Shown piece after piece: positions 26,518 through 34,901 of a stretch of 39,267 bases of DNA (the stretch's first letter is position 1; each line of letters begins with the position of its first letter). Below the pieces are notes generated by a model, which saw only the letters and a program-made list of their open reading frames with translations, was not told the origin of the DNA and searched no databases. A program made the position numbers and the translations under genes. This stretch comes from Peribacillus saganii (lineage in GTDB: Bacteria > Bacillota > Bacilli > Bacillales > DSM-1321), in NCBI RefSeq assembly GCF_003429095.1, contig NZ_QVTE01000054.1:1-39267 (forward strand), given 5' to 3'.

Positions 26518-28087
26518 AGTTATCCACCTTTTCTTGTTTATTTATGTAGAGTGTTTGAGCAGAATTATATAATGCTTTTGTGTATGGATGACTCGCATGT
26601 TCTAAATCACCCGCAGCCAATTCGTCAATGAGCTGACCTTCTTTCATCACAAGAACACGATGGCACATTTTGACAGCTGCCCGGATATCATGTGAAATAA
26701 AGAAAAAAGCAGTGCCTTTTTCTTTTTGCAGTTTTTGAATCAAAGCTATCATCGCTATTTGAGCTTGTAGGTCGAGGTTTGCAAACGGTTCGTCCAAGAT
26801 AATCAGTTCAGGTTCAACCGCTATTGCCCTTGCAAGAGCGGCACGCTGGCACATTCCTCCCGACAGCTCGTGCGGGTACATATCCATTACTGAGATATCA
26901 AGCCCTGTTTGATTCAGGACCTCTTTTATTCGTGCGGTTTTATCGTATACTTTCCAATAATCAAGCCCTTCACCGATGATTTGCTTCATTGTCCAATGAG
27001 AATTAAACGAGGCGAACGGATCTTGATTCACCCATTGTACTCCGCGGCGGAATGGCTGATCCCCGTGCCAGAGCATCTGGCCGCCATCCATTTTTTCCAT
27101 CTGAAGCAGCAGCCGTGCTAACGTGCTTTTTCCTCCTCCGCTTTCGCCGATCAACCCAGTAATTTCTCCTTTTCGCAGATCGAGAGATACATTGCTGACA
27201 GCTTGGTTCGTTGTTTGCCGGAATAACCCATGCTTTACATATCGTTTATCCGCTTGCTCTAATTCAATCAAAATCGTTTGTTCAGGTGGATGCAGTTTCT
27301 CATTTCCGCTTGTAAACCAGCCGTAGTTGTCAACCAGTTGTTTCGTATAAGCCGTTTTTGGATCGTGCAAAATGTCTTGAATGGTCCCCTGTTCTGCGAT
27401 TAGTCCTTTTTCAATCACGATTACACGATCTGCCAGTTCATTTAAAACGCCAAGATCATGCGTTACAAGGAAAACGGAACTCCCTGACTCCTTTTGCCAT
27501 TTTTTTATCATCTTTAATATATCCGCTTGGGTTTTTACGTCCAGTGCTGTCGTTGGTTCATCCGCAATGAGTAGCTTTGGCTTCAGCGATAGGGCAATCG
27601 CCAGTTGCACACGCTGTCTCATGCCTCCAGATAATTCATCAGGGTAAGATGAATAGATCCGCTCCGCTTCTTTTAACTGAACACTGTTGAGCATATGAAG
27701 GGCGTGTGCTTTCATTTCTTTCTTCGACATTGATGTATGAGCGGACAATACGTCTAAAAAGTGGCTGCCAATTGTCTGAATCGGATTAAATGTCTGCCAT
27801 GAATCCTGGAACACTACGCCGATGCTTTTTCCTATAAGAAGTCGTTTCTCTTGTAAGGAAATCGTTTCAACGCTTTCTTTTTCCAAAAAAATAGCTCCGT
27901 CCGTTTTTTCAATTCCAACTGGAAGCAAATCGAGAATTGCTTTCACCGTCATGCTTTTTCCGGAGCCACTCTCCCCAATCAGCGCTGTTATTTCCCCATC
28001 CGGCACATGAAACGAAACCGATGATAAAAGAGGGTAACCATTACGCTCAACAGACAATTTTTTCACTTCCAAACAATCCGTTTCCAT
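26504..28087 (-). CDS. Fused NikD-NikE dual ATPase
   Basis: 527 residues carrying two complete ABC ATPase domains where NikD and NikE are usually separate. Domain 1: Walker A GESGSGKS (38-45), signature LSGGMRQ (152-158), Walker B LLIADEPTTALD. Domain 2: Walker A GESGGGKS (314-321), signature LSGGMCQ (408-414), Walker B IILDEPFANLDL. Both look catalytically competent. Double-ATPase fusions occur elsewhere in the oligopeptide/nickel family (for example YejF and GsiA). The ATG has GGAGGTGA upstream and overlaps nikC by 25 bp. It energises the NikBC channel. Confidence 0.9.
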   Translation of the reverse strand: METDCLEVKKLSVERNGYPLLSSVSFHVPDGEITALIGESGSGKSMTVKAILDLLPVGIEKTDGAIFLEKESVETISLQEKRLLIGKSIGVVFQDSWQTFNPIQTIGSHFLDVLSAHTSMSKKEMKAHALHMLNSVQLKEAERIYSSYPDELSGGMRQRVQLAIALSLKPKLLIADEPTTALDVKTQADILKMIKKWQKESGSSVFLVTHDLGVLNELADRVIVIEKGLIAEQGTIQDILHDPKTAYTKQLVDNYGWFTSGNEKLHPPEQTILIELEQADKRYVKHGLFRQTTNQAVSNVSLDLRKGEITGLIGESGGGKSTLARLLLQMEKMDGGQMLWHGDQPFRRGVQWVNQDPFASFNSHWTMKQIIGEGLDYWKVYDKTARIKEVLNQTGLDISVMDMYPHELSGGMCQRAALARAIAVEPELIILDEPFANLDLQAQIAMIALIQKLQKEKGTAFFFISHDIRAAVKMCHRVLVMKEGQLIDELAAGDLEHASHPYTKALYNSAQTLYINKQEKVDNYVFY

Positions 28088-28917
28088 CCTCTCACCTCCG
28101 TTTGCATGTCATATGGAGTTAAACGTCCATGAAGCCAATCGCCTATAAAAAGAATGGATAGAACCGTCGATATAATACAAATGCCGGGGAAAACGGCCAG
28201 CCACCAGGCGCCGCCAAGCAAGAAACCTTGGGCACCCATAAGCATATTCCCCCATGAAGGCTCATGAGGAGGAATACCAATACCTAGAAAACTAAGTGTC
28301 GCTTCTGCCAAAATAGCATGGCTGATGCCGCTAACAGCTAAAACAATAATCGTCGGCCAGCACCGGGGCAAAAGATGCCTGAATAACAAGTGAGAAGCAG
28401 AGGCACCTAACACAGTCGAAGCTTGAATAAAGACATTTTGTTTCAAGGAAAGGATTTCCGTCCGGATCAGCCGCGCGACGATCATCCAGCTTGTGAAGCT
28501 TATAACAAAGATTACAGACAGCAAACCTGGCTTAAATAACAACTGAAGACCGATCATAAGTAGCAGTCCCGGAATACTTAAAAGAGCATCGACAACTCTC
28601 ATCAAAATACGATCAAAAACTCCGCCTATGAAGCCACTGGCTGCACCGTATAGAAAACCAACCACAATTGAAACAACCATTGCCGACGTGCCAGCTAGTA
28701 TGGATACACGGCCTCCATATAAAAGACGGGACCAGTTATCACGTCCCAACTCGTCTGTTCCTAACGGATGATCCTGATCCGGGGGTTGAAGAACATGCCC
28801 CATATCAACGGCCTGCGGATCATAAAAAGAAGCAACAGGCGCAGCCACACTCAGCAAAATGAGGATGAACAAATACATAAATGAGGCCTTGACCGTCCAG
28901 GGTGATTTAATTCTCAT
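28063..28917 (-). CDS. nikC: Nickel/peptide-type ABC permease NikC
   Basis: 284 residues, a DppC/OppC/NikC-family permease. There is one N-terminal membrane helix, the family-specific GTDELGRDNWSRLLYGGRVS segment and four to five further helices; the ATPase-coupling EAA loop is around LGASASHLLFRHLLPR. It heterodimerises with NikB. The ATG overlaps the nikB stop (ATGA) with GAGGTGA upstream, so the two are coupled. Confidence 0.92.
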   Translation of the reverse strand: MRIKSPWTVKASFMYLFILILLSVAAPVASFYDPQAVDMGHVLQPPDQDHPLGTDELGRDNWSRLLYGGRVSILAGTSAMVVSIVVGFLYGAASGFIGGVFDRILMRVVDALLSIPGLLLMIGLQLLFKPGLLSVIFVISFTSWMIVARLIRTEILSLKQNVFIQASTVLGASASHLLFRHLLPRCWPTIIVLAVSGISHAILAEATLSFLGIGIPPHEPSWGNMLMGAQGFLLGGAWWLAVFPGICIISTVLSILFIGDWLHGRLTPYDMQTEVRGWKRIVWK

Positions 28918-29879
28918 GATTTCTCACCTCGCATTTGGCTTCGAAGCCGCGGATCTATTGCCGCACTAATTAGATCAATTAATAAATTTGTGAGAATAAC
29001 TGCCGTCATGCTCAGCAATATCGCCGCCATTAACACTGAATAATCATGCTCCATTGCTGATTTAAGCGTTAAACGCCCTAAACCCGGCCACGAAAAAATG
29101 GTTTCAACGACAACTGTTCCAGCCAACGCGGAAGCGAGAGACGCACCGGCATACGATAAAAAAGGCACTGAAGCATGCGGAACGATATGTTTCCATAAAA
29201 TCACTCGGTTCGAAATGCCGCGCGCTTGCAGCGCCATAATAAAAGGCTGGCCGGTTACAACTGAAACATGATTTCGTAATAAGCGTATGTAGTACCCAAC
29301 ATGAGAAACAGCTAAAACGAACGCCGGCATTATTAAATAAGGCAGTTGGCCGACAAAACCTCCCGTTCCCATTCCAGCTGTCGGCAGCAGGCCGAGATAC
29401 ACTGAAAAAAATAGCATCAGGATCATCGCCAGCCAAAATGAAGGAATCGACATAAACATAAAACTGCAGACAGTCACCATATGATCCATGATTGACCCCC
29501 TTCGCAGACCCGAAACAATGCCAGGCAAAACAGAGAACAAAAAAATAAGCAATTGAGAAGAGAAGAGAAGAAGAAACGTTGGCTGTATTGTGCGGCCAAT
29601 TACTTCTGATACATCTTCTCCCGTACTTGATGAGATCCCCCATTCTCCCTGTACAGCATTTGTGAGCCAATTAATATACTGAGCGGGGAGCGGTTCATTT
29701 AAGCCAAGATTTTCTGAAATACGCATTCGTTCGGCATCACTTAACTTTTGATACTGCCCTCCATATATAGCTGCAGCTGGATCACCTGGCAGCATCCGAA
29801 TAAACAAAAAACAGCAAATACTCCCTATAAAAAGAACAAGACACGCTTCCCATAAGCGTTTTAATGCAAATAAAACCAT
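28914..29879 (-). CDS. nikB: Nickel/peptide-type ABC permease NikB
   Basis: 321 residues, a DppB/OppB/NikB-family permease. It starts with the typical basic-hydrophobic N-terminus (LFALKRLWEACLVLF), the extracytoplasmic region GDPAAAIYGGQ...LGLNEPLPAQYINWL, then a set of membrane helices with an EAA-like loop around ALQARGISNRVILWKHIVPH. The ATG at 29879 with GAAGGTG six bases upstream is preferred; the GTG at 29888 is an alternative. It is the first gene of the operon, 25 bp from the NikR-like operator. Confidence 0.9.
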   Translation of the reverse strand: MVLFALKRLWEACLVLFIGSICCFLFIRMLPGDPAAAIYGGQYQKLSDAERMRISENLGLNEPLPAQYINWLTNAVQGEWGISSSTGEDVSEVIGRTIQPTFLLLFSSQLLIFLFSVLPGIVSGLRRGSIMDHMVTVCSFMFMSIPSFWLAMILMLFFSVYLGLLPTAGMGTGGFVGQLPYLIMPAFVLAVSHVGYYIRLLRNHVSVVTGQPFIMALQARGISNRVILWKHIVPHASVPFLSYAGASLASALAGTVVVETIFSWPGLGRLTLKSAMEHDYSVLMAAILLSMTAVILTNLLIDLISAAIDPRLRSQMRGEKS

Positions 29880-29903
29880 CGTTTTCACCTTCTGTCTTCC
29901 AAA

Positions 29904-29937
29904 TTCGTGCTATGATTCTATAAAATCGTAGCACGAA
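29904..29937 (-). promoter_or_regulatory. NikR operator overlapping the nik promoter
   Basis: TTCGTGCTA (29904-29912) and TAGCACGAA (29929-29937) are perfect 9-bp inverted arms separated by exactly 16 bp. The E. coli NikR operator is GTATGA-N16-TCATAC, and the gap length here is identical (GTGCTA-N16-TAGCAC). A TATAGAAT-type -10 lies inside the gap, so binding would occlude RNA polymerase. The nearest gene is nikB, 25 bp downstream. Confidence 0.8.
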
Positions 29938-30454
29938 GAAGCAAAAAAAATAGAGATTCCCTGATTAATCTCCGGCCATATAAATAAAAATTATTCTCAA
30001 TTTACCTATATAGAAAATTAAAGAATCTCACTCATAAGGAAAATGCACTATATTGTAACTGTTTACAGTTTAGACTATTGAAAAAAATATATCAATGCTT
30101 TATCAAAGATGGACGCCACATATGCATGTTCTTTATTAAGGAACCTTGTATTTGCTACTCCAGTGTTACTTGAATAAAAACCTGACTCTCCAATTCTAAG
30201 CAGGCTACGGAATTTCAAACCACTGTTTAATACTGCTAGAACTATGACAGTCGAACACCATCCTACGAAATGCCAATGAAAATACTGTCTAACTTTATCG
30301 GAAAACTATCCTATGAGACTTGAAAAGAAAAATTGTTCCGTAAGAAGGCCGAGAGTATAATCACCATTTCCTGTTAGTTCAATAAGACATGTTACAAAAA
30401 ATCCTCTAACTGTATTCAAAAAGAGTTAATATAAGCGAAAGTGTAAGCAATTAA
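29938..30454. other. Gap between the nik operon and the group II intron relic
   Basis: About 520 bp with no intact gene. A 76-codon stop-bounded minus-strand segment (30075-30305) is listed separately; the remainder shows nothing I can support. Confidence 0.5.
30075..30305 (-). pseudogene. Gene relic, 76 open codons, unrecognised
   Basis: Stop-to-stop minus-strand frame of 76 codons with coherent protein-like sequence: a hydrophobic stretch (FVGWCSTVIVLAVLNSGL) then polar sequence including GESGFYSSNTGVANTRFLN and ending IYFFQ. No ATG is present, and no start has a ribosome-binding site. It is probably the C-terminal remnant of a membrane-associated protein gene. The family is not recognised. 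Confidence 0.35.
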
Positions 30455-31160
30455 GTAGGAGGGGGTGACTAACCCCCGACCTCTTACACCACCGTACGTA
30501 CCGTTCGGTATACGGCGGTACAATTAAGTTTGACGTAGAAATTCATACCTTTGATATAGACTTTTGAGCCCTCGATTACTCCAGTAAGAGTTATCAAGGG
30601 TTTTGTTTAGAATTGGACTACAGGCTATTCTCCAATATTTCTTTCTGGAGTTTCCCCATTCATATGCCTTTTGGTCAGGGACACCTAGACCTCTGAGTTT
30701 TCTTACTCTTGTCCTCGGTTTCTTCCATTTTTTCCATTCAATCATACGGAGTCTTCTTCTAATACACTCATCAAATTCTTTAAATTTAATTGGTGTATCA
30801 GCCAATGCAAAATATCCACACCATCCCGTTAGATATTGATTTAGTTTCTCGATTCTAACTTCGATAGGAATTGGTTTAGAACGGGAGGTTAACTCCCGTA
30901 TTTTAGCCTTAAGCCTTTTAATACTTTCATTGGCTATTCGAACCTTCGGTTTCTTATTGACCGTAAAGCTAAACCCAAGAAACTTTCGTTTCCACGGGCG
31001 ATCAACTGCTGATTTTTCTCTATTTACTTTGAGTACAGTTTTTCCCTCCATCTATCTGCTCCATTTACTCTGTACCACCTTCGGCAGTAAGGACTTTGTT
31101 TTGTAGTGCAAACTCATCCAATGGTACCTAGCCTTATATGAAGTTCGTGTTCCTCTTCCT
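30455..31160 (-). mobile_element. Group II intron relic (deleted, 5'-truncated)
   Basis: On the minus strand the 3' end of a bacterial group II intron is clear. A domain V-like hairpin at about 30488-30520 (CCGCCGTATACCGAACGG... form) is followed by a domain VI-like hairpin at about 30455-30487 (GAGGTCGGGGG...CCCCCTCCTAC). Upstream is the maturase end of the intron reverse transcriptase, and a short leader segment (LPKVVQSKWSR when translated) that I judge to be intron-derived. Domains I-IV and most of the reverse transcriptase are missing, so it cannot splice or move. The right boundary with copC (about 31140-31160) is approximate. Confidence 0.75.
30524..31051 (-). pseudogene. Group II intron reverse transcriptase/maturase, C-terminal part
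   Basis: 175 residues matching only the end of a roughly 420-460-residue intron-encoded protein. It begins MEGKTVLK, possibly the true N-terminus, then joins directly to the region after the RT palm (VNREKSAVDRPWKRKFLGFS). It continues through the maturase domain (LNQYLTGWCGYFALAD, CIRRRLRMIEWKKWKK, NSRKKYWRIACSPILN) to the normal C-terminus. The YADD catalytic box and all RT motifs before the thumb are absent, so an internal deletion has removed the polymerase. Confidence 0.85.
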
Positions 31161-31711
31161 TTTCTCATCAGCCAGACCACCACGATAAGTGCCACGACCA
31201 CTAAAAGCCCGGCGAGTACCGGCATGAAGGGTGGATTCGACTGATTTTCTTCTTGCACATCACTTGCAGCAGTTGATTGTTTCTGCTCCTCTTTTGGTTC
31301 TTCTGTAGCTGGAGATGGAGTGGTTTCTTCCTTCGGCTCGATGTTTTCTTCCGTTGTATTCTCTGTTGCTACCGTAAACCCATACTCTCCGTCAATCTGG
31401 TGTCCATCTTCCCCGACTACACTCCACTTTACAGTGTAGTTTCCGTTCTCTAACAGCTCGCTTGCTTTTCCGGTTAAGGTATTTCCGTTTACTTGAATAT
31501 CCTGGACGGGTATTTCCTTTCCCGCTTCAGATAGTAATGAGAAAGAACTACCTATCTCTATAACCGATTCGAATTCCATTACAATTTCTTGAATGTCTTC
31601 TGTTATCGTTTCTCCATTTGAAGGAGAAGAACTTTCTAAGCCAGTGTGTGCAGATACTGGAGACGCGAATGCGAAAAACAATAAGAATAAACCATACAAT
31701 AACTTTTACAA
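31052..31711 (-). pseudogene. copC: Broken copper-resistance CopC-like protein
   Basis: A CopC-domain protein: signal peptide core LFLLFFAFASPVSA, mature N-terminal His (HTGLESSSPSNGETI), a second putative copper ligand in GEDGHQIDGEYGF, a Glu/Thr/Pro linker and a C-terminal membrane helix (VLAGLLVVVALIVVVWLM). Two lesions are visible. First, the best start, TTG at 31709-31711 with AAGGAGG nine bases upstream, is followed immediately by TAA (31706-31708), where AAA would give a normal KKLLYG signal start; the next start, TTG at 31699, has no ribosome-binding site. Second, the last 25 or so residues (from about YKARYHW) read into group II intron sequence. It is probably not functional. A sequencing error at codon 2 cannot be excluded. 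Confidence 0.7.
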
Positions 31712-32090
31712 AACTAATAACCTCCTTACTTAAATTCCACAAGAATAAGTATAGGGGTCAATTGTAAAGAAAGAATGAATAATCATGATTATTTCGGATG
31801 CATGCATGAAAAACCCGAAAGTCCTTGTAGCCTTTCGGGTTTTAAAATACAACTTAATTCCCTTTATGTTGCATTTCATTGATCAACAGTATTGGTCTAC
31901 TATTAACCAATCTGACAGTATATTGTCGTTCAAATGAATTTCGCGTAAAAGTGTACTTAGATGCATGAGAGATGGAGACAGAATAGTAACTATCTTTTTC
32001 ATAAAAATGTACCCAAATTGTACCTACGGCTATCTAGAAAAAGTACATGATTATCTTTACGCTCAAATAAAGATGGAAAGGAGATTAATA
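31712..32090. other. Divergent gap between copC and integrase
   Basis: About 380 bp. It contains a terminator-like hairpin (31810-31843) and the upstream region of the integrase, with no intact gene. A plus-strand frame beginning 31965 has no ribosome-binding site until the integrase ATG at 32091. Confidence 0.5.
31810..31843. terminator. Hairpin with 12-bp perfect arms
   Basis: AAAACCCGAAAG (31810-31821) pairs with CTTTCGGGTTTT (31832-31843), with A/T tracts at both ends, so it can act in either direction. No intact gene reads into it; it may be a survivor of a deleted gene. Confidence 0.6.
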
Positions 32091-33117
32091 ATGGCCAGTA
32101 TTCGCAAGTATAAAAAAAGCGGTGAAAAAAAAAGCATATTACGAATACCGCATTCGCTATAAAGATCCTATAACGCATGAGTATAAAGAAAAATCAAAGA
32201 GAGGCTTTACATCATCAATCGAGACCCAAATCGCTGCTGCAGAAGAAGAAAAAAGAATTTTGGAAGGCTTTGAAGTCAATGAAAAAGTATACACCTTGGA
32301 ATCGTTCTTAACCAACTGGCTATTAGAATATAAAAAAGGTTCGGTCCGCAAAAATACGTATCTTGTACATGAAAGAAATATCCAAAATCATATTATTCCA
32401 TATTTTCAAAATCTCTTATTGAAAGATTTAAAGCCTATTATGTACCAAAATTTTTTAAATCACTTGACTGATAAAGGCTACAGTAAACGAACTGTGGAAA
32501 TCGTACATGGAACAGTGTATAATGCAATGAACAAAGCTTACTGGCTCTTTTTTATGATGCTTATTGAAACCGGGATGCGGAAAGGAGAAGCCGCTGCTCT
32601 CCAATGGACAGATGTTGATTTAAAAGAGAAAACTATCTCCATTAATAAGACACTGGACTTTGATCCGAAAGAGAACGAAGATTTGTTTGGAGATACAAAG
32701 ACACATAAGTCGAAACGAATTATTACTATCAGCCAGTCGTTAACCAATGCTCTTCAATTTCATTTGAAATACCAAAATCAAAATAAGCTGGCGCTAAACG
32801 ATTTCTATAACCATGATTTAAATCTTGTTCTGTGCCGTAATGATGGAAATGTGATGCCTAAGTCTACTCTATTTAATTCCTTTGCTCGAAAATTGAAAAA
32901 AGCAGGCCTCCCCCAGCTTTCTATCCATTCGCTACGTCACACCCATGCAGTTCTTCTGCTGGAATCTGGCGCTGATATGAAATATATTCAGGAACGTTTT
33001 GGTCACGGGAGTATGGGCATCACAGCAGACGTGTATGCTCACGTTTCGAAAAAACTGGAACAAGGGAATCTACAAAGATACGAAGACTATTCCGAAAAGC
33101 TTTTTCAAAGTAAATGA
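32091..33117 (+). pseudogene. int: Tyrosine integrase, frameshifted and internally deleted
   Basis: A phage/ICE-type tyrosine recombinase. The proper start is the ATG at 32091 with GAAAGGAG upstream, giving MASIRKYKKSGEKK, the usual arm-binding N-terminus. A run of nine A's (32125-32133) shifts the frame by +1; the rest (AYYEYRIRYKDPITHEYKEK...) continues in the other frame. Between VYNAMNKA and YWLFFMML roughly 60 residues expected between the core-binding and catalytic domains are missing. The catalytic set remains: Arg in TGMRKGEAA, Lys near KSKRI, HSLRHTH, GHGS and Tyr in DVYAHVS. With two lesions it is presumed dead. It lies beside arm-type repeats and a glnA fragment, i.e. an attachment region. 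Confidence 0.88.
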
Positions 33118-33122
33118 CATCT

Positions 33123-33180
33123 TGTGGGTGTTTTGTGGGTGCGGGGTTTTCCGTACCCTTTTTTCATGTGTTTACCCACA
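33123..33180. repeat. Three TGTGGGT arm-type repeats after the integrase
   Basis: TGTGGGT occurs at 33123-33129 and 33134-33140 in direct orientation and inverted (ACCCACA) at 33174-33180, immediately after the integrase gene. Short repeats of this kind next to int are typical arm-binding sites of tyrosine integrases. Confidence 0.5.
33137..33164 (+). terminator. Integrase terminator
   Basis: GGGTGCGG (33137-33144) pairs with CCGTACCC (33151-33158, one G-T pair) followed by six T's, 20 bp past the integrase stop. It overlaps the second arm-type repeat. Confidence 0.65.
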
Positions 33181-33192
33181 TTTTAAAATAAA

Positions 33193-33294
33193 GAAAAACC
33201 CCTTAAAGCCATACGGCTCAAGAGGTTGTCCATCTTAGTACATTGACATGTATTGCTCGCGCTCCCAAGGGTGAACTTGTGTGCGGAACATATC
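33193..33294 (-). pseudogene. glnA: glnA 3'-end fragment with its terminator
   Basis: Codons 33235-33294 on the minus strand read DMFRTQVHPWEREQYMSMY then stop, matching the conserved end of Bacillus-type glutamine synthetase (DMFRTQVHPWEREQYMSQY in B. subtilis, from memory). The next upstream codon is a stop and homology ends. Just downstream on the same strand, 33197-33227 forms a stem with loop ATAC followed by TTTTTCTTT, the kind of terminator expected after glnA. The rest of glnA is absent. Next to an integrase this looks like an attachment-site copy. Confidence 0.85.
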
Positions 33295-33658
33295 TTATAG
33301 AATTTATTTTTAAGTAATTATCGGTATTTACTATCCTAATAAGCCTTTTTTGAATTTATTTCATAAATATAAGTAATCAATTATTTGTTCGCAAACTAAT
33401 ATTATACGAATAGTTAAACCCTATCCCTCATAATTGCGAGTATCCTAAAAACAAGGGAACACTTCGACGTGCTCCCTTATTTTTCATTACTGGGTTTATT
33501 AACATTTTTTTCCTTGTTCAAACATTTCCACTCTCTGCTTTACCACTATTTGTGAAATGGTTCATCACGCATTTATCTGCAAAATGATAAATAGTTTTTT
33601 GAGCAATTATGCCACCAAAAAAAATCATGATCTTTTCTTGTTCTATTAAAGTTTTGTT
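33295..33658. other. Gene-free gap downstream of serA
   Basis: AT-rich, without ORFs. It contains a hairpin at 33453-33478 (AAGGGAACAC with GTGCTCCCTT, partial mismatch), with T-rich flanks on both strands, which could end the serA transcript or a transcript from the left. Confidence 0.5.
33453..33485. terminator. Terminator-like hairpin
   Basis: AAGGG..CAC/GTG..CCCTT stem around TTCGAC, flanked by TTGTTTTT on the minus side and ATTTTTC on the plus side, so it may be bidirectional. Confidence 0.5.
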
Positions 33659-34858
33659 TTAGATAATACGTGCTGAGACAATACCCTCAATTTGGTTGAT
33701 TTTTTCCTCTAAACCTGGAATGATTTCGCCGTTTACGTTATTATCAATATCAATGATGGTATAGGCATATTCTCCCCGGCTTCTGTTCACCATGTCTGCA
33801 ATGTTTAAATCATAGCTGGATATTATTGAAGAAAAATTTCCAACCATCCCAGGAACGTTTTGGTGAAAAGCAGTTACACGTGTTTTACCTGTATACTGAA
33901 GGCAGGCATTAGGGAAATTCACAGAATTTTTAACATTTCCAGTTTCCAGAAAATCCTTTATCTGGCGAGCGGCCATGATCGCACAATTTTCTTCTGATTC
34001 ATTTGTTGAAGCACCAAGATGCGGGATACATACAGTGTTTTTCATCTTCAATACTTTTTCATTAGGAAAGTCTGTAATATAATATCCCACTATTCCACTA
34101 TCAAGTGCAGCTTCCATATCCGTTTCATTCACAAGCTCACCACGCGAAAAATTCAAAATATGAACACCCGGTTTCATGATGCTAAATGTAGCTTGGTTAA
34201 ACATTCCTCTTGTATCATCGGTTAATGGTACATGCACTGTAATATAATCAGAGCTTGCGAACAACTCCTCAATGGTCATAGCTCGCTTAACATTACGTGA
34301 TAAATTCCATGCTGTATCAACAGAGATAAACGGGTCAAATCCAATAACGTCCATGTCTAAATCAAGTGCATCGTTAGCTACAAGTGCACCTATTGCCCCT
34401 AATCCAATTACCCCTAGTGTCTTTCCTTTAATTTCTTTTCCAACAAATTGTTTTTTTCCTGCTTCAACAAGTTTTGGAACTTTGTCCCCTTCACCATCTA
34501 GCGTCTTTGTCCATGCAACACCTGCAAATAGGTTTCGGGAAGAAGCCATTAATGAAGTTAAAACAATCTCTTTTACCGCATTCGCATTGGCACCTGGGGT
34601 ATTAAAAACAACGATACCTCGCTCTGTGCATTTTTCCACCGGAATATTATTGACCCCTGCTCCGGCCCGTGCGATTGCTTTTAAATTATGGCCAAATTCC
34701 ATTGAATGCATATTGAAGCTGCGAACCATAAATGCATCAGGATTTTCAGTTCCATTGTCAATCGTAAAGCTATCCTTATTAAATACGTTTAGACCGCTTT
34801 CTGCAATATTATTCAGTGTTTTAATTGTTTTGACGTAATCTAATGTGACTGCACTCAT
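33659..34858 (-). CDS. serA: D-3-phosphoglycerate dehydrogenase
   Basis: 399 residues, the short PGDH type: catalytic/NAD domains plus a C-terminal ACT domain (about 329-399) without the intervening domain. It catalyses the first step of serine synthesis, 3-phosphoglycerate to 3-phosphohydroxypyruvate with NAD+. Visible: RAGAGVNNIP (64-73), Rossmann GLGAIG (152-157), Arg239 in SRGELVN, Glu267 in DFPNE and His280 in PHLGAS, the expected catalytic set. The ATG has AAAGGAG upstream. The 5' leader contains a ZTP riboswitch and intrinsic terminator, so expression should rise when 10-formyl-tetrahydrofolate runs low. This makes metabolic sense because serine supplies one-carbon units. Confidence 0.92.
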   Translation of the reverse strand: MSAVTLDYVKTIKTLNNIAESGLNVFNKDSFTIDNGTENPDAFMVRSFNMHSMEFGHNLKAIARAGAGVNNIPVEKCTERGIVVFNTPGANANAVKEIVLTSLMASSRNLFAGVAWTKTLDGEGDKVPKLVEAGKKQFVGKEIKGKTLGVIGLGAIGALVANDALDLDMDVIGFDPFISVDTAWNLSRNVKRAMTIEELFASSDYITVHVPLTDDTRGMFNQATFSIMKPGVHILNFSRGELVNETDMEAALDSGIVGYYITDFPNEKVLKMKNTVCIPHLGASTNESEENCAIMAARQIKDFLETGNVKNSVNFPNACLQYTGKTRVTAFHQNVPGMVGNFSSIISSYDLNIADMVNRSRGEYAYTIIDIDNNVNGEIIPGLEEKINQIEGIVSARII

Positions 34859-34901
34859 TTTATTTTCTCCTTTTTTTGTAAAAGTTTCTTAATAAACAGA
34901 A

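Noticed and set aside
29104..29670. 188-codon minus-strand ORF
   Set aside because: Out-of-frame shadow inside nikB, which has clear permease features and operon overlaps.
32091..33117. Integrase frameshift as a programmed slippage site
   Set aside because: The additional internal deletion makes simple decay or a read error more likely; no slippage-stimulating structure was seen.
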